Source of the DNA: Rickettsiales bacterium
Lineage (GTDB): Bacteria > Pseudomonadota > Alphaproteobacteria > Methylaequorales > Methylaequoraceae
Assembly: GCA_002691145.1 (NCBI GenBank)
Contig: NZHE01000024.1
Span: 101,271-165,270, forward strand
Length of the DNA: 64,000 bases
Direction: 5' to 3'
Positions within the stretch are counted from its first letter, which is position 1; the number at the start of each line of letters is the position of its first letter. The translations under genes and the position numbers were made by a program. Below are positions 42,851 through 52,366 of this stretch, piece by piece. Below the pieces are notes generated by a model. The model had not been told where the DNA came from. It did no database searches and saw nothing but the letters and a program-made list of their open reading frames with translations.

Positions 42851-42882
42851 ATGCTAATGTTTTCAGTTAAATATTTAATATT

Positions 42883-43602
42883 ATGACTAAACCAATAATT
42901 GGGATAACACTTGACCTCGAGGAAAACAACAAATATTCAAAATTTCCTTGGTATGCTCTTAGAAAAAATTATTCTGATTCAGTGATAAAAGGGGGAGGAC
43001 TTCCTGTTTTTATTCCGAATGAAATCTCTTTAATAAAAAAATATATTAATTTGATTGATGGATTATTAATTACTGGAGGAAACTTTGATATTCATCCCAA
43101 AATTTACGGAGAGAAATTAATAACTGATAAAATTAATATAAAAAAAGACAGAACTTACTTTGAGCTTAAAATTACAGAAAGTGCAATAAAAAATAATATG
43201 TCAATTCTCGGTATATGCGGAGGTCAACAGTTATTAAATGTTGTCTTTGGTGGGAATTTATTTCAACACATTCCATTTGAATTTGATACCAAAATTGAAC
43301 ATGAACAAGAAAATCCTAGGAATGAAGCAAGTCATAAAGTGAATATTATCAGGAATACAAAACTACGAGACATTGTTAGTTCTGAAACAATGTTTGTTAA
43401 TTCTGCACATCACCAGTCTGTTAAAAAAATTGGTGCTGGCTTAAAAGTTAATGCAACAGCTGAAGACAGTGTTATTGAGGGCATTGAGGCTGAAAATCTT
43501 CGCTTTTGTCTAGGAATTCAATGGCACCCAGAATTTTTAATTGATAAGAATGATATAGTTATATTTAATGAATTTATTAAAGCTGCCAAAACCAAAGAGT
43601 AG
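42883..43602 (+). CDS. Gamma-glutamyl-gamma-aminobutyrate hydrolase / class I glutamine amidotransferase-like (peptidase C26)
   Basis: GLLITGGNFDIHPKIYGE, ILGICGGQQLLNVVFGGNLFQHI, VNSAHHQSVKKIG, IQWHPEF. Confidence 0.93.
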   Translation: MTKPIIGITLDLEENNKYSKFPWYALRKNYSDSVIKGGGLPVFIPNEISLIKKYINLIDGLLITGGNFDIHPKIYGEKLITDKINIKKDRTYFELKITESAIKNNMSILGICGGQQLLNVVFGGNLFQHIPFEFDTKIEHEQENPRNEASHKVNIIRNTKLRDIVSSETMFVNSAHHQSVKKIGAGLKVNATAEDSVIEGIEAENLRFCLGIQWHPEFLIDKNDIVIFNEFIKAAKTKE

Positions 43603-44338
43603 ATTAATTAGACTTGTAAAGTTAATTTCACATTCTGGTATATGTTCTAGAAGAGATGCTGAAAAGTTAATCAATGAGGGAAAAATTACTTTAGACGGAG
43701 AAATTTACAAAAATTTTATAATTGAAGCTGAAAAAATCTCTAAAATAAAAGTAAACGGAACTCACATGATATTTGAGGATATTAGATTATGGATTTTTAA
43801 TAAGTCTAAAGGCCTTGTTTGTTCTAATAAAAGTCAATTTAAAAAAAAAACAATTTTTCAAGTGTTTCCTAGAGCCATGCCAAGGGTAGTTTCTGTGGGG
43901 AGACTTGATGAAAACTCTGAGGGGTTGATAATTCTTACCAATAATCCAAGTGTTTCCTCATATCTTGAAAATCCAGAGAGCAAAATTCAAAGAAAGTATT
44001 TAGTCGAAGTTTCTGGTAAATATAATTCCAAAATAAAGGAAATACTGTCTAATGGATTTTCGATACATGGTATAAATTATAAACCAATGATAATTAAAAA
44101 AATTAATAGTTTTGAAAATAAAACTTCTTTTGAAATAACTCTTTTTGAAGGAAAGAATAGAGAGATTAGAAAAGCAATGCAATATTTTGGGCTAAAAGTA
44201 ATTATGCTAAAAAGATTTGAATATGGTCCATTTAAACTCCAAAAAATCAAACAAAATAAAATTTACGAACTAAATAAAAAAGATGTACTTAATAAATTAA
44301 AAAAAATAGGTTTTAAAATTGAAAGTAGTTTCTGGTAA
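43568..44338 (+). CDS. 23S rRNA pseudouridine synthase RluB-like
   Basis: S4-like N-term (RLVKLISHSGICSRRDAEKLINEGKITLDG), VGRLDENSEGLIILTN, EGKNREIRKAMQYFG. Confidence 0.93.
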   Translation: MNLLKLPKPKSRLIRLVKLISHSGICSRRDAEKLINEGKITLDGEIYKNFIIEAEKISKIKVNGTHMIFEDIRLWIFNKSKGLVCSNKSQFKKKTIFQVFPRAMPRVVSVGRLDENSEGLIILTNNPSVSSYLENPESKIQRKYLVEVSGKYNSKIKEILSNGFSIHGINYKPMIIKKINSFENKTSFEITLFEGKNREIRKAMQYFGLKVIMLKRFEYGPFKLQKIKQNKIYELNKKDVLNKLKKIGFKIESSFW

Positions 44339-44877
44339 CTTGAAAGGTCGTTCTCTTCTAAGCCCATCAAATAAAAAAATAAGACCGACCGGGAGCAGGG
44401 CTAGGTCAATGATTTTTAATACTTTAAATAGCATGTTGAAAAAAGAAGGTCTTAATTTATCCGATTTAAGAGTTTTAGATTGTTTCTGTGGCTCAGGTTC
44501 TATTGGAATCGAAGCGTTATCTCAAGGCGCTAAAAATGTTCTATTTCTTGATTCTTCATATGAATCTTTATCTTTGACAAAAAAAAACTGTGAAAAACTT
44601 AAACTAAGTAAAAAATCTTTATTTCATCACGCAAATATTTTAGATGAAATATCGTTTAAATATGTATTTGATTTAATATTTCTAGATCCTCCCTATGGAC
44701 AGGATGTTGTTATGAAAGCAATAAAAAACTTATATATTCATAAATGTATAAAAGAAAATTGTTTTGGTGTATTTGAAGTTGATAAAAAAACTTATATTAA
44801 AGAAGAAAATTTTTTCAAAATTATAAAGATAAAAAAAATAAGTAACTCAGCTTTTTTTTTTTTTCAAAATTTTTTAG
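44319..44877 (+). CDS. rsmD: 16S rRNA (guanine(966)-N(2))-methyltransferase RsmD; C-terminus out of frame at T13 as sequenced
   Basis: TTG start; MKVVSGNLKGRSLLSPSNKKIRPTGSRARSMIFNTL, DCFCGSGSIGIEALSQGA, FLDPPYG. The ORF track runs to 44987, overlapping mutL by 107 bp. Removing one T from the run at 44852-44864 gives ...NSAFFFFKIF* with the stop at 44875-44877, tail-to-tail with mutL. Confidence 0.85.
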
Positions 44878-44880
44878 TAA

Positions 44881-46644
44881 TTATTTCCTTCCAAATAATT
44901 TTTCAATATCGTCAATTTTTAATTCAACATATGTTGGACGTCCGTGATTGCATTGTCCAGAAAAAGGAGTGCTTTCCATATCTCTAAGTAACTTGTTCAT
45001 TTCATCAACATTCATTTCTCTCCCTGACCTAATAGAACCGTGACACGCCATAGATGAGCAAATTTTATTTATTTGAGTTTCTAAAACCTCTGTCTCCCCA
45101 ATTTCAGAAATTTCGGCTATTGCATCTTCAACCATTTGTCTTATATTACAATTAACTAGAATTAAAGGTATTTCTCTTACGACTATTGAGTCTTTGCCAA
45201 ATCTCTCAAGGAATAGACCGTAATGCTCTAACTTTGGAATAAAAATATCAACTACAGGTATGATAGTCGAATCTAATTTTATTACTTCTGGAATCAATAA
45301 GATTTGAGTTTCAGTTTTTTTGCTGAAATAGTCTTTTTTTAATTTTTCGTAAACTATTCTCTCATGAGCAGCATGCTGATCTACAATGATCAATCCGTCA
45401 TTTGTCTGAGATATAATGTAATTTTCATGATATTGACATTTTGCATATCCCAATGAGTAGCTATTTTCTTCATTTTTAAATTCATATTTATGTTTAACGT
45501 TTTCTAAATCGTTTTGCCCCAAGGTTTTCAGACTTTCATTCTTAACATCGTTAAACCAGAAATTAAGATTGTTTTTTGGATAATTTATACTCTTGTAGAA
45601 TGATTTAACCGCTCTTTCTGTATTAATACTACTAGCTCTGTGACCTGCTTCTGAAAGTGAGTTTCTGATAGAGCTTATTAGTAAAGAACGTATTTTACTG
45701 TTATTTTTAAATCTTACCTCGTTCTTTGCAGGATGTACATTTACATCTACATCCTCAAATGGAATTTCAATAAAGATTATTACTTGGGGATATCTATCAT
45801 ACGACTGAAAATCCTTATAAGCTGCTTTGATGCATCCGTTGATATTTTTATCACTAATTATCCTTTTATTAACGAATGTAAATTGGTTCAAACTGTTAGA
45901 ATGATGAAAAGTGGGAAGTCCAACTAAACCCCTAAAACGTACTTTTTCAAAAACTTGATTTAATGTCACTAGATTTGAATCAAAATCTGTTCCTAAAATA
46001 TCAACAACAGTTTTTCTCAATGACATTTCTAGAATATTCTCGTATGATTTTGTTGAAAAAATTTTCTTACCATCATTAAAATAATTGAATTCAACTACGG
46101 GATTTGAAAGTGCCAATTTTTGTAAAATTCTTTTAATCATTAAATTCTCATATTTTTCTGATTTTAAGAATTTTAACCTTGCTGGAGTTGAGAGAAAAAT
46201 ATCTTTTATTGTTATGGTAGTCCCATATATTTTTGCAGTCGGTTTTAAATATTCTAGAGTACCAAAGTTTAAAAAAATCTCAGATTGTGATTCATCAAAC
46301 CTTGATTTAGTTTCTATCCTCATTTTTGAAACAGAGGCAATAGATGGTAAAGCTTCACCTCTAAATCCGAAGCTATTAATTTCTTCTAAGTTATTAAAAT
46401 TTAGTTTTGATGTAGCATGTCTTTTGACTGATAATTTAATTTCTGAATAAGGTATACCGTCACCATCATCAACAATTTTAATTTCTGTTTTACCTCCGTT
46501 ACGTATAAAGATGTCAATTTTTGATGAATTTGCATCTAGACTGTTTTCTACCAATTCTTTAACAACGGAAGATGGTCTTTCAATTACTTCCCCAGCAGCT
46601 ATTTTATTAATTAATTCGTTTGTAAGTAATTTTATATGATTCAT
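44881..46644 (-). CDS. mutL: DNA mismatch repair protein MutL
   Basis: LINKIAAGEVIERPSSVVKELVENSLDANSSKIDI, FGFRGEALPSIASVSKM, DVNVHPAKNEVRF, ACHGSIRSGREM, C-terminal CNHGRPTYVEL. Confidence 0.97.
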   Translation of the reverse strand: MNHIKLLTNELINKIAAGEVIERPSSVVKELVENSLDANSSKIDIFIRNGGKTEIKIVDDGDGIPYSEIKLSVKRHATSKLNFNNLEEINSFGFRGEALPSIASVSKMRIETKSRFDESQSEIFLNFGTLEYLKPTAKIYGTTITIKDIFLSTPARLKFLKSEKYENLMIKRILQKLALSNPVVEFNYFNDGKKIFSTKSYENILEMSLRKTVVDILGTDFDSNLVTLNQVFEKVRFRGLVGLPTFHHSNSLNQFTFVNKRIISDKNINGCIKAAYKDFQSYDRYPQVIIFIEIPFEDVDVNVHPAKNEVRFKNNSKIRSLLISSIRNSLSEAGHRASSINTERAVKSFYKSINYPKNNLNFWFNDVKNESLKTLGQNDLENVKHKYEFKNEENSYSLGYAKCQYHENYIISQTNDGLIIVDQHAAHERIVYEKLKKDYFSKKTETQILLIPEVIKLDSTIIPVVDIFIPKLEHYGLFLERFGKDSIVVREIPLILVNCNIRQMVEDAIAEISEIGETEVLETQINKICSSMACHGSIRSGREMNVDEMNKLLRDMESTPFSGQCNHGRPTYVELKIDDIEKLFGRK

Positions 46645-47895
46645 TTATTTAGAAACTTTAAAGTTAGTTTCTTCCCCTCCTCAACAGCAGGTTGATCATA
46701 CGGATTTATATCTAGTAAATAGCAAGTATAAATTGTTTCTAGAATAAAATGCATTAGCAAGTTACCAAGCGTTTCTTCGTTGATTGTTTCTACCTCAATC
46801 AATCTAGTTGGAATTTTTTTTTTTTTTACTGTCTCAAATGTTGCCTTACACTCTGCACTCAACAACTCAAACATACTCACATTATGTAATTTTTCAAAAA
46901 CTAAATCCTCTGAAATATTACAGTTTAACTTACCGTCAAAACTATTACTTTTAGACATAATAAATGTTATGAATTTATCTTTTGGTCCTTCTAAATATAA
47001 TTGTATTTGACTGTGTTGATCAACTGTTCCTAAAGCATTTATCGGAGTACTCCCTAAGCCAGATTTTCCAATGCTTTCAGCCCATAATTGTCTGTACCAA
47101 AAAGAAAAATCATATAATTTGTCCAAATAAGGCATTAATACGAATTGATTATATCCCTTTGATATTAAATGTAAATTTTGGATGGCTGCTTGCGCTGGTG
47201 CAAATTTGGTTACCTCTGACAAATTTAACATTCTGTCAATTACTTCCAAACCACCCTTTCTTATTCCTGCAATATCTACCCCTAATAATTTAGCTGGAAG
47301 TAATCCAACTATTGAAAAAACTGAATACCTACCTCCAATATTTAAATCATGTTTCAAAAATTTAAATTTCATTTTCTCTTGAATCACTTTTAGTGAACTT
47401 TTTTTATCCTCAGTAATAACTAAAACTTTTTTATGTAAATCTTCTTTTTTTTTTTTTAAAAAAATTTTCAACCATAAAAAACTGGGCCAATGTTTCAAGT
47501 GTTTCTCCAGATTTTGAAATAATTATGACACCAGTTTTATCTGGTTCCGTTCTCAAAAGAATTTCATATATTGGTTCAGGATCAACATTTTCAATGAAAT
47601 ATAATTCAATTTGTTTTGTTAATTCCTTCTTTAATGATGTCAAAGTTTTACCACCAAGACTTGAGCCGCCAGTACCCAATACTAAAATTTTATTAAATCT
47701 TTTAAAAAAAGAAATGATTTCTTCAACTCTTTCTATTTCGTGGGTAGTTTTTACAACGGACAAAAATTTTAATTTGTCATTTTTAGTCTCATCTAGAATT
47801 CTTTTATGAACATCATTTATTTTTATCGTAAGAGCCTTTTGATCTACATTAAAATTTTTAATTTCATTGAATGTATTATGAGAGTATTTCATCAA
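46641..47895 (-). pseudogene. pgi: Glucose-6-phosphate isomerase, split into two ORFs by a homopolymer frameshift
   Basis: ORF 47431..47895 (ILVLGTGGSSLGGKTL...IISKSGETLETLAQFFMVENFFKKKK) continues in ORF 46641..47498 (KKKKEDLHKKVLVITEDKKSSLK...GGRYSVFSIVGLLPAKLLGVD). The switch occurs at the T13/A13 run 47445-47457; 12 would be in frame. May be functional if error or slippage. Confidence 0.9.
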
Positions 47896-49178
47896 CTACC
47901 TCCAACAATTGCAAAAAATAATTTTTCAGAATCAAAAATATCTCTAGCAATTTTATTTACTTCTTCATGTGAAATATTATTTATAATCATTTTACGATCT
48001 TGAAAATAGTTTATATCTAATTCATAGAATTGAATTGTATTAAGTAAAGAAGCAATTGACCTTGTGCTAGTATAGTTTCTTGAAAAAGAACCTAAGTAAT
48101 AAGACTTAGCCTCAATAAATTCAGATTTTGTAATTCCATCTGTTTTGATCTTATTCCACTCGCTCTTCAAAATGTTTATAGTTTCATTAACTGATTCGTT
48201 TTTGGTTTGGAAACCACCAAGTATTACACCATCATCATTATATGGAATTAAATATGAGTAAATAGAATAAACTAGTCCATTTTGCTCTCTAATTTTTTTG
48301 TACAGTCTCGATTGGAAACCTCCTCCACCTAGTACGTAATTTACGATTCTTAATGCAAAAAAATTTTTATCTTTTCTTGATAAACCTTTTTGTCCAAAAA
48401 CAACGGCCGTTTGCGGTGAGGTTTTTTTTTGGTACTTTTTACCAATTGCAAGTTTTTCAAATTTTGGAATTTTTACATCTTTTTTTGATCTTAATTCTAA
48501 ATCTCCAAAAACGTAATCGATATATTTTAAAAGTTCTGTTTGGAGTATATTTCCTGAAACTCCTATTTTAAGACCAGATTTGACGAAGAAATCGTCTCTA
48601 AATTTTAACAAATCAATTGAAGATATTCTATCAATTGATTCACTATTTCCTTCTATTGGATTAGAAAATTTATGACCTAAATAAAAACTTTCTGTAAATA
48701 ATCTTGAAGAGATACTTGAAATATCTGACTGCTTGAATCTTAAACTGGCTTTAATTTGATTTTTTACTTTTTTTACGTCATCTTCATCAAAAGTCTCTCT
48801 ATTAATAGCCATTTTTAGTAACTCGAAACTTTCTTGTACATTTTCTGAAATAGTTTGAAACGTTCCCGAAAACTTATTTTTCGAAGTCGTAAATCTTAAC
48901 TTCATTCCAATTGATTTCATCTTTTCCTGAAATTTTTTTGAATTAAAATTCGCTGTGCTTTCATCTAACATTGAAGCGAGTAAATTTGCTGTACCAGATT
49001 TTTGTTCGTTCTCATGAAAAGACCCATAATTAAAACTAAAATTTATACTTATAATTGGCAATGAATCATCTTTTACGAACCATAATTTTATATCTTTTTT
49101 TGTTGTTAATTCTACAACTTCAAGGGAGCTTAGGTTGTAAGGAAAAGTTAGTAAAACAAATAAAAAAAATAGTCTCAT
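47892..49178 (-). CDS. M16-family peptidase-like protein (inactive-type or second subunit)
   Basis: M16 fold sequence without a clear HxxEH motif; LGGGGFQSRLYKKIREQNGLVYSIYSYL; adjacent to a second M16 gene. Confidence 0.9.
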   Translation of the reverse strand: MRLFFLFVLLTFPYNLSSLEVVELTTKKDIKLWFVKDDSLPIISINFSFNYGSFHENEQKSGTANLLASMLDESTANFNSKKFQEKMKSIGMKLRFTTSKNKFSGTFQTISENVQESFELLKMAINRETFDEDDVKKVKNQIKASLRFKQSDISSISSRLFTESFYLGHKFSNPIEGNSESIDRISSIDLLKFRDDFFVKSGLKIGVSGNILQTELLKYIDYVFGDLELRSKKDVKIPKFEKLAIGKKYQKKTSPQTAVVFGQKGLSRKDKNFFALRIVNYVLGGGGFQSRLYKKIREQNGLVYSIYSYLIPYNDDGVILGGFQTKNESVNETINILKSEWNKIKTDGITKSEFIEAKSYYLGSFSRNYTSTRSIASLLNTIQFYELDINYFQDRKMIINNISHEEVNKIARDIFDSEKLFFAIVGGS

Positions 49179-49179
49179 T

Positions 49180-50487
49180 TTATTTTAATATGCCAGTAAC
49201 AAAGCTTTTATTATATTTAAAATTATTTAACTCTTTTTTTACTTCTTCAAAGGTTATCTCTTCTAGATAATTATTCCAATTTTTGATTTCACTTAATTCT
49301 AAACCAACAGAAAGAGCTTCCCCAACAATTTGTGCCGGTTGTGAAATACTATCCATTAAATATATAGAATCATAGAAATATTTTTTTTTTTCAATTAAGA
49401 ACATTTCTTTAGTAATTTTTTTATTAATTGCATCTTTAATGTTTTCATCAATCATTACCTCCAAATCTAGCAAATTAATTTTTTCATTTGGAACTGCATA
49501 AAAATAAATAACACCATCTCCTCTGGTTAAGCCATTATAATAACCACCTATAGCAGAGACTACTTTTTTTTTTTTTACTAACTCATCATATAATATGCTT
49601 GTTGTACCTCCGGCTAAAATTTTTAACCCTAGATCCAGAGCTATACCTTTTTTGACTGAATCTACATAAGAGTATGTCTTGTAAAATCTTTTCCAAATTC
49701 TTTGTTTACTCTCTTTGTCAATGAGCTCCACACGAATATTTGTTTTTAATTCAGGGTCTACTAAATTTAATCTATGATTTTTTCTTGATAAATTGTATAT
49801 TTTTCCAAAATATTTTCTTGTTAATTTCATAAGTTTTTTTTTGTCTATATTCCCTGAATAAACTAGAATGAGATTTTCTGGTTGATAAAAAGTTTTATAG
49901 AACTGTTTAACATCATCGAAACTCAATGTATCAATTTCGTGCTTCCAGCCAATTATTGGTGTTCCATATGTACTATTTGGAAATAAAACTTTTTGCATAG
50001 ACTCGTCTAATAATGATGAGGAATCACTGTCGATTCTTTGGTATCGCTCTTCCAAAATAACCTTTTTTTCCGTTTGGACTTGATTATTAGTTAAAAGTAA
50101 GTTCTTCATCCTATCTGCTTCCATTTTAATTATATCCTCAAGAAATTCTGAAGGAACAGTCTGATAATATGCTGTATAATCAAAACTAGTAAATGCATTC
50201 TCACTTCCTCCATTCTTTGAGATGAAATTTGAAAAAAAATTATTTTTATATTTTTTGGTTCCCTTAAACATTAAATGCTCTAAAAAGTGAGCTATACCAC
50301 TTTTACCGTATGGTTCATCTATTGAGCCTACATTGTACCATGCCATTTGAGTGACTACAGGAGCCCTATTATTTTCAATAAGTACAACTTTTATTCCGTT
50401 AGGTAATACAAAACTTTGTGGTTCCAAGTCTTTGGAATATGACTTCGACCATAATAAAATTATAAGAGAAATGTAAATTAACCTCAT
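49180..50487 (-). CDS. M16-family zinc protease
   Basis: GIAHFLEHLMFKGT (HxxEH) and LEERYQRIDSD. Confidence 0.95.
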   Translation of the reverse strand: MRLIYISLIILLWSKSYSKDLEPQSFVLPNGIKVVLIENNRAPVVTQMAWYNVGSIDEPYGKSGIAHFLEHLMFKGTKKYKNNFFSNFISKNGGSENAFTSFDYTAYYQTVPSEFLEDIIKMEADRMKNLLLTNNQVQTEKKVILEERYQRIDSDSSSLLDESMQKVLFPNSTYGTPIIGWKHEIDTLSFDDVKQFYKTFYQPENLILVYSGNIDKKKLMKLTRKYFGKIYNLSRKNHRLNLVDPELKTNIRVELIDKESKQRIWKRFYKTYSYVDSVKKGIALDLGLKILAGGTTSILYDELVKKKKVVSAIGGYYNGLTRGDGVIYFYAVPNEKINLLDLEVMIDENIKDAINKKITKEMFLIEKKKYFYDSIYLMDSISQPAQIVGEALSVGLELSEIKNWNNYLEEITFEEVKKELNNFKYNKSFVTGILK

Positions 50488-50489
50488 AG

Positions 50490-51101
50490 CTACTCAAGTA
50501 CAGGCAGTTCACCTATTGATTGAGAAGAAGGGGAATCACTATCAAACATTTTTTCTTCAAAATTTCTATTTTGAATTATATTATTCGATTGTATCGTTTG
50601 ATTTTGTAACTCTTTGTTTCTAAATTGGCGCGGTACGTATTTTCTAGAAAAGTTGTAACCTTTTTCATAATTAGGTATATAATAAAAGTTACTCGAACGA
50701 AAATCATCAATAGATTGTTGGTAAACCCACTCACCAAGTGTAAAGTTTCTACTATTACTGAATTTTTTTATTGAATCAGATGGTGAATTGGCCAAGGGTT
50801 TAGGTACTTTTGGGGCTAAAAAGTTTTTAGTAGAAGGAATATCATAAGCGTTTTTAATTATATTACGATTTTCATCTATCTTTTTTTCTTCATTATTATT
50901 TGAGTATGAATTCACATTTTCATTCTTAGGAGTAATATTAAAATCGGGAGGAAGGACTAGCTCTGGCGATTCAAAGGACTGGCTATCATCTATTATATTT
51001 TTAGAAACCCCCAGAGATTTTTTTAAATAATCACAGGAGAATAAAAATAAAGTAGATAGTAGTAAACAATAAGTTTTTATATGTTTAATCAAAGTCATCA
51101 C
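50490..51101 (-). CDS. DUF3035-like lipoprotein
   Basis: Lipobox-like LFLFSCDYLKKSLG followed by SPELVLPPDFNITP, as in DUF3035 proteins between lspA and M16 genes. Confidence 0.75.
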   Translation of the reverse strand: MMTLIKHIKTYCLLLSTLFLFSCDYLKKSLGVSKNIIDDSQSFESPELVLPPDFNITPKNENVNSYSNNNEEKKIDENRNIIKNAYDIPSTKNFLAPKVPKPLANSPSDSIKKFSNSRNFTLGEWVYQQSIDDFRSSNFYYIPNYEKGYNFSRKYVPRQFRNKELQNQTIQSNNIIQNRNFEEKMFDSDSPSSQSIGELPVLE

Positions 51102-51735
51102 ACTTAAATCCTCCGTTCATGTAATCTTCAATCACTCTAATGCAACTATTTTCGATACCGTAAAGCTCCATTTCTTCCTCATAGCTTAGAATACTTCTAT
51201 CATTAATAAGATTTTCATTTATCTGATTATTGTCAAATTCAAAATTTTGATTATCAAATTTTGGCACTGTATTTAAACTCTCATATCCGTATTTTCTGGA
51301 CGGCTCTGACGAATAAAATCTAGATTGATTTTCAATTGAATATTGAGGAAATGGTGGCGGAGGAGGTGCAGGCATCGGAGAGCCATTTGGACTGACAAAA
51401 TAATATTGTCTAGCACTTTTATAGACTGGATTTCCAAGAAAAATTTCTGATGGTTGATTCCTACTTGAATCTAATTGTATGTTCTGGTTGTTTTCTATTG
51501 GTTTAAAATCAGGTACTTCAGCAATTTCTTCTATAATCATAACTTCAGATTCAACTGGATCTTCGTCATCACCCCAAAAGATAACTGAATCATAAAAATA
51601 ATCTCCTGCTTCCGAAACTGAATCTGACACAGAATCCCATGTTGATTCTATCGTTGAACAGGATTGGATGATAATAAAAGCTATGATTAAAGTGACTTTT
51701 CTAAAACTAGATAAGATATTTTGTAGATTATTCAT
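51085..51735 (-). CDS. Putative lipoprotein of unknown function with poly-proline segment
   Basis: N-terminal lipobox IIQSCSTIES, acidic stretch, MPAPPPPPFPQYS. No family recognised. Confidence 0.65.
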   Translation of the reverse strand: MNNLQNILSSFRKVTLIIAFIIIQSCSTIESTWDSVSDSVSEAGDYFYDSVIFWGDDEDPVESEVMIIEEIAEVPDFKPIENNQNIQLDSSRNQPSEIFLGNPVYKSARQYYFVSPNGSPMPAPPPPPFPQYSIENQSRFYSSEPSRKYGYESLNTVPKFDNQNFEFDNNQINENLINDRSILSYEEEMELYGIENSCIRVIEDYMNGGFKCDDFD

Positions 51736-51830
51736 TTTTTGTACTAAATATTGTTATTTTTTTAGCCCCGATAGATACATATAGTATTGATTATATAAAT
51801 ATCATTAGTTAAAATAATTTTAAAGCAGAA

Positions 51831-51881
51831 TTTTTTTTTTCATGTTTTTTTTTCATGTTTTTTTTTCATGTTTTTTTTTTT
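51831..51881. repeat. 13-bp tandem repeat (CATG-T9; T10-CATG-T9-CATG-T9-CATG-T11)
   Basis: Direct reading of 51831-51881: CATG at 51841, 51854 and 51867 separated by T9. Confidence 0.95.
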
Positions 51882-52366
51882 AAATTTGTGAACAAGTATA
51901 AAAAAGCGCCTATTGTTATAAAGAAATCGGCAAAATTGAAAGCTGGCCAATGAAATTTAAAAAGATGGAAGTCAATAAAATCAATTACATAATGATTTAA
52001 TAACCTATCTATTCCGTTTCCTAAAGCACCGCCAAGGATAAAACTTAAACCTAAAAGTTCAATTCTGTGTTTTGTTGTTAAAATTAAATAAATAATAAAA
52101 AAAGAAATTGTCAAAGAGATAAGGCCAAGATAAAAAGAAATATTCATTTCAGAAAAAAAACCAAAACTTATTCCTTTATTTAAAACATATACTAAATTTA
52201 AATTTTCAAAAATCTTTATTTCTTGAATGAAACTTTGAACATTTTGATTAACCCAATATTTGGTAATTTGATCTATAAAAATAACAATTAAAGTGATTAA
52301 AAAATATTTAAATTTTTTCAGACTTTGAGTTAATCGCGATTTCACATCTTTCACATAATAGTTCAT
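51866..52366 (-). CDS. lspA: Lipoprotein signal peptidase II
   Basis: IDQITKYWVNQNV, GGALGNGIDRLLNHYVIDFIDFH...WPAFNFADFFITIGA. The first in-frame start overlaps ileS, so the true start may be further downstream. Confidence 0.93.
   Translation of the reverse strand: MNYYVKDVKSRLTQSLKKFKYFLITLIVIFIDQITKYWVNQNVQSFIQEIKIFENLNLVYVLNKGISFGFFSEMNISFYLGLISLTISFFIIYLILTTKHRIELLGLSFILGGALGNGIDRLLNHYVIDFIDFHLFKFHWPAFNFADFFITIGAFLYLFTNLKKKT

Noticed and set aside
46085-46450. 121-aa plus-strand ORF antisense to mutL (also 45733..45927)
   Set aside because: Shadow ORF opposite mutL; no motif support.
47525-47809. Plus-strand ORFs inside pgi (46780..47010, 46982..47293, 47182..47382, 47525..47809)
   Set aside because: Antisense to both pgi halves; overlapping one another in several frames as expected for shadow ORFs.
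52308-52366. 59-bp lspA/ileS overlap as a possible translational-coupling or nested-gene signal
   Set aside because: Most likely an overextended lspA start; an internal start downstream gives a normal LspA N-terminus.
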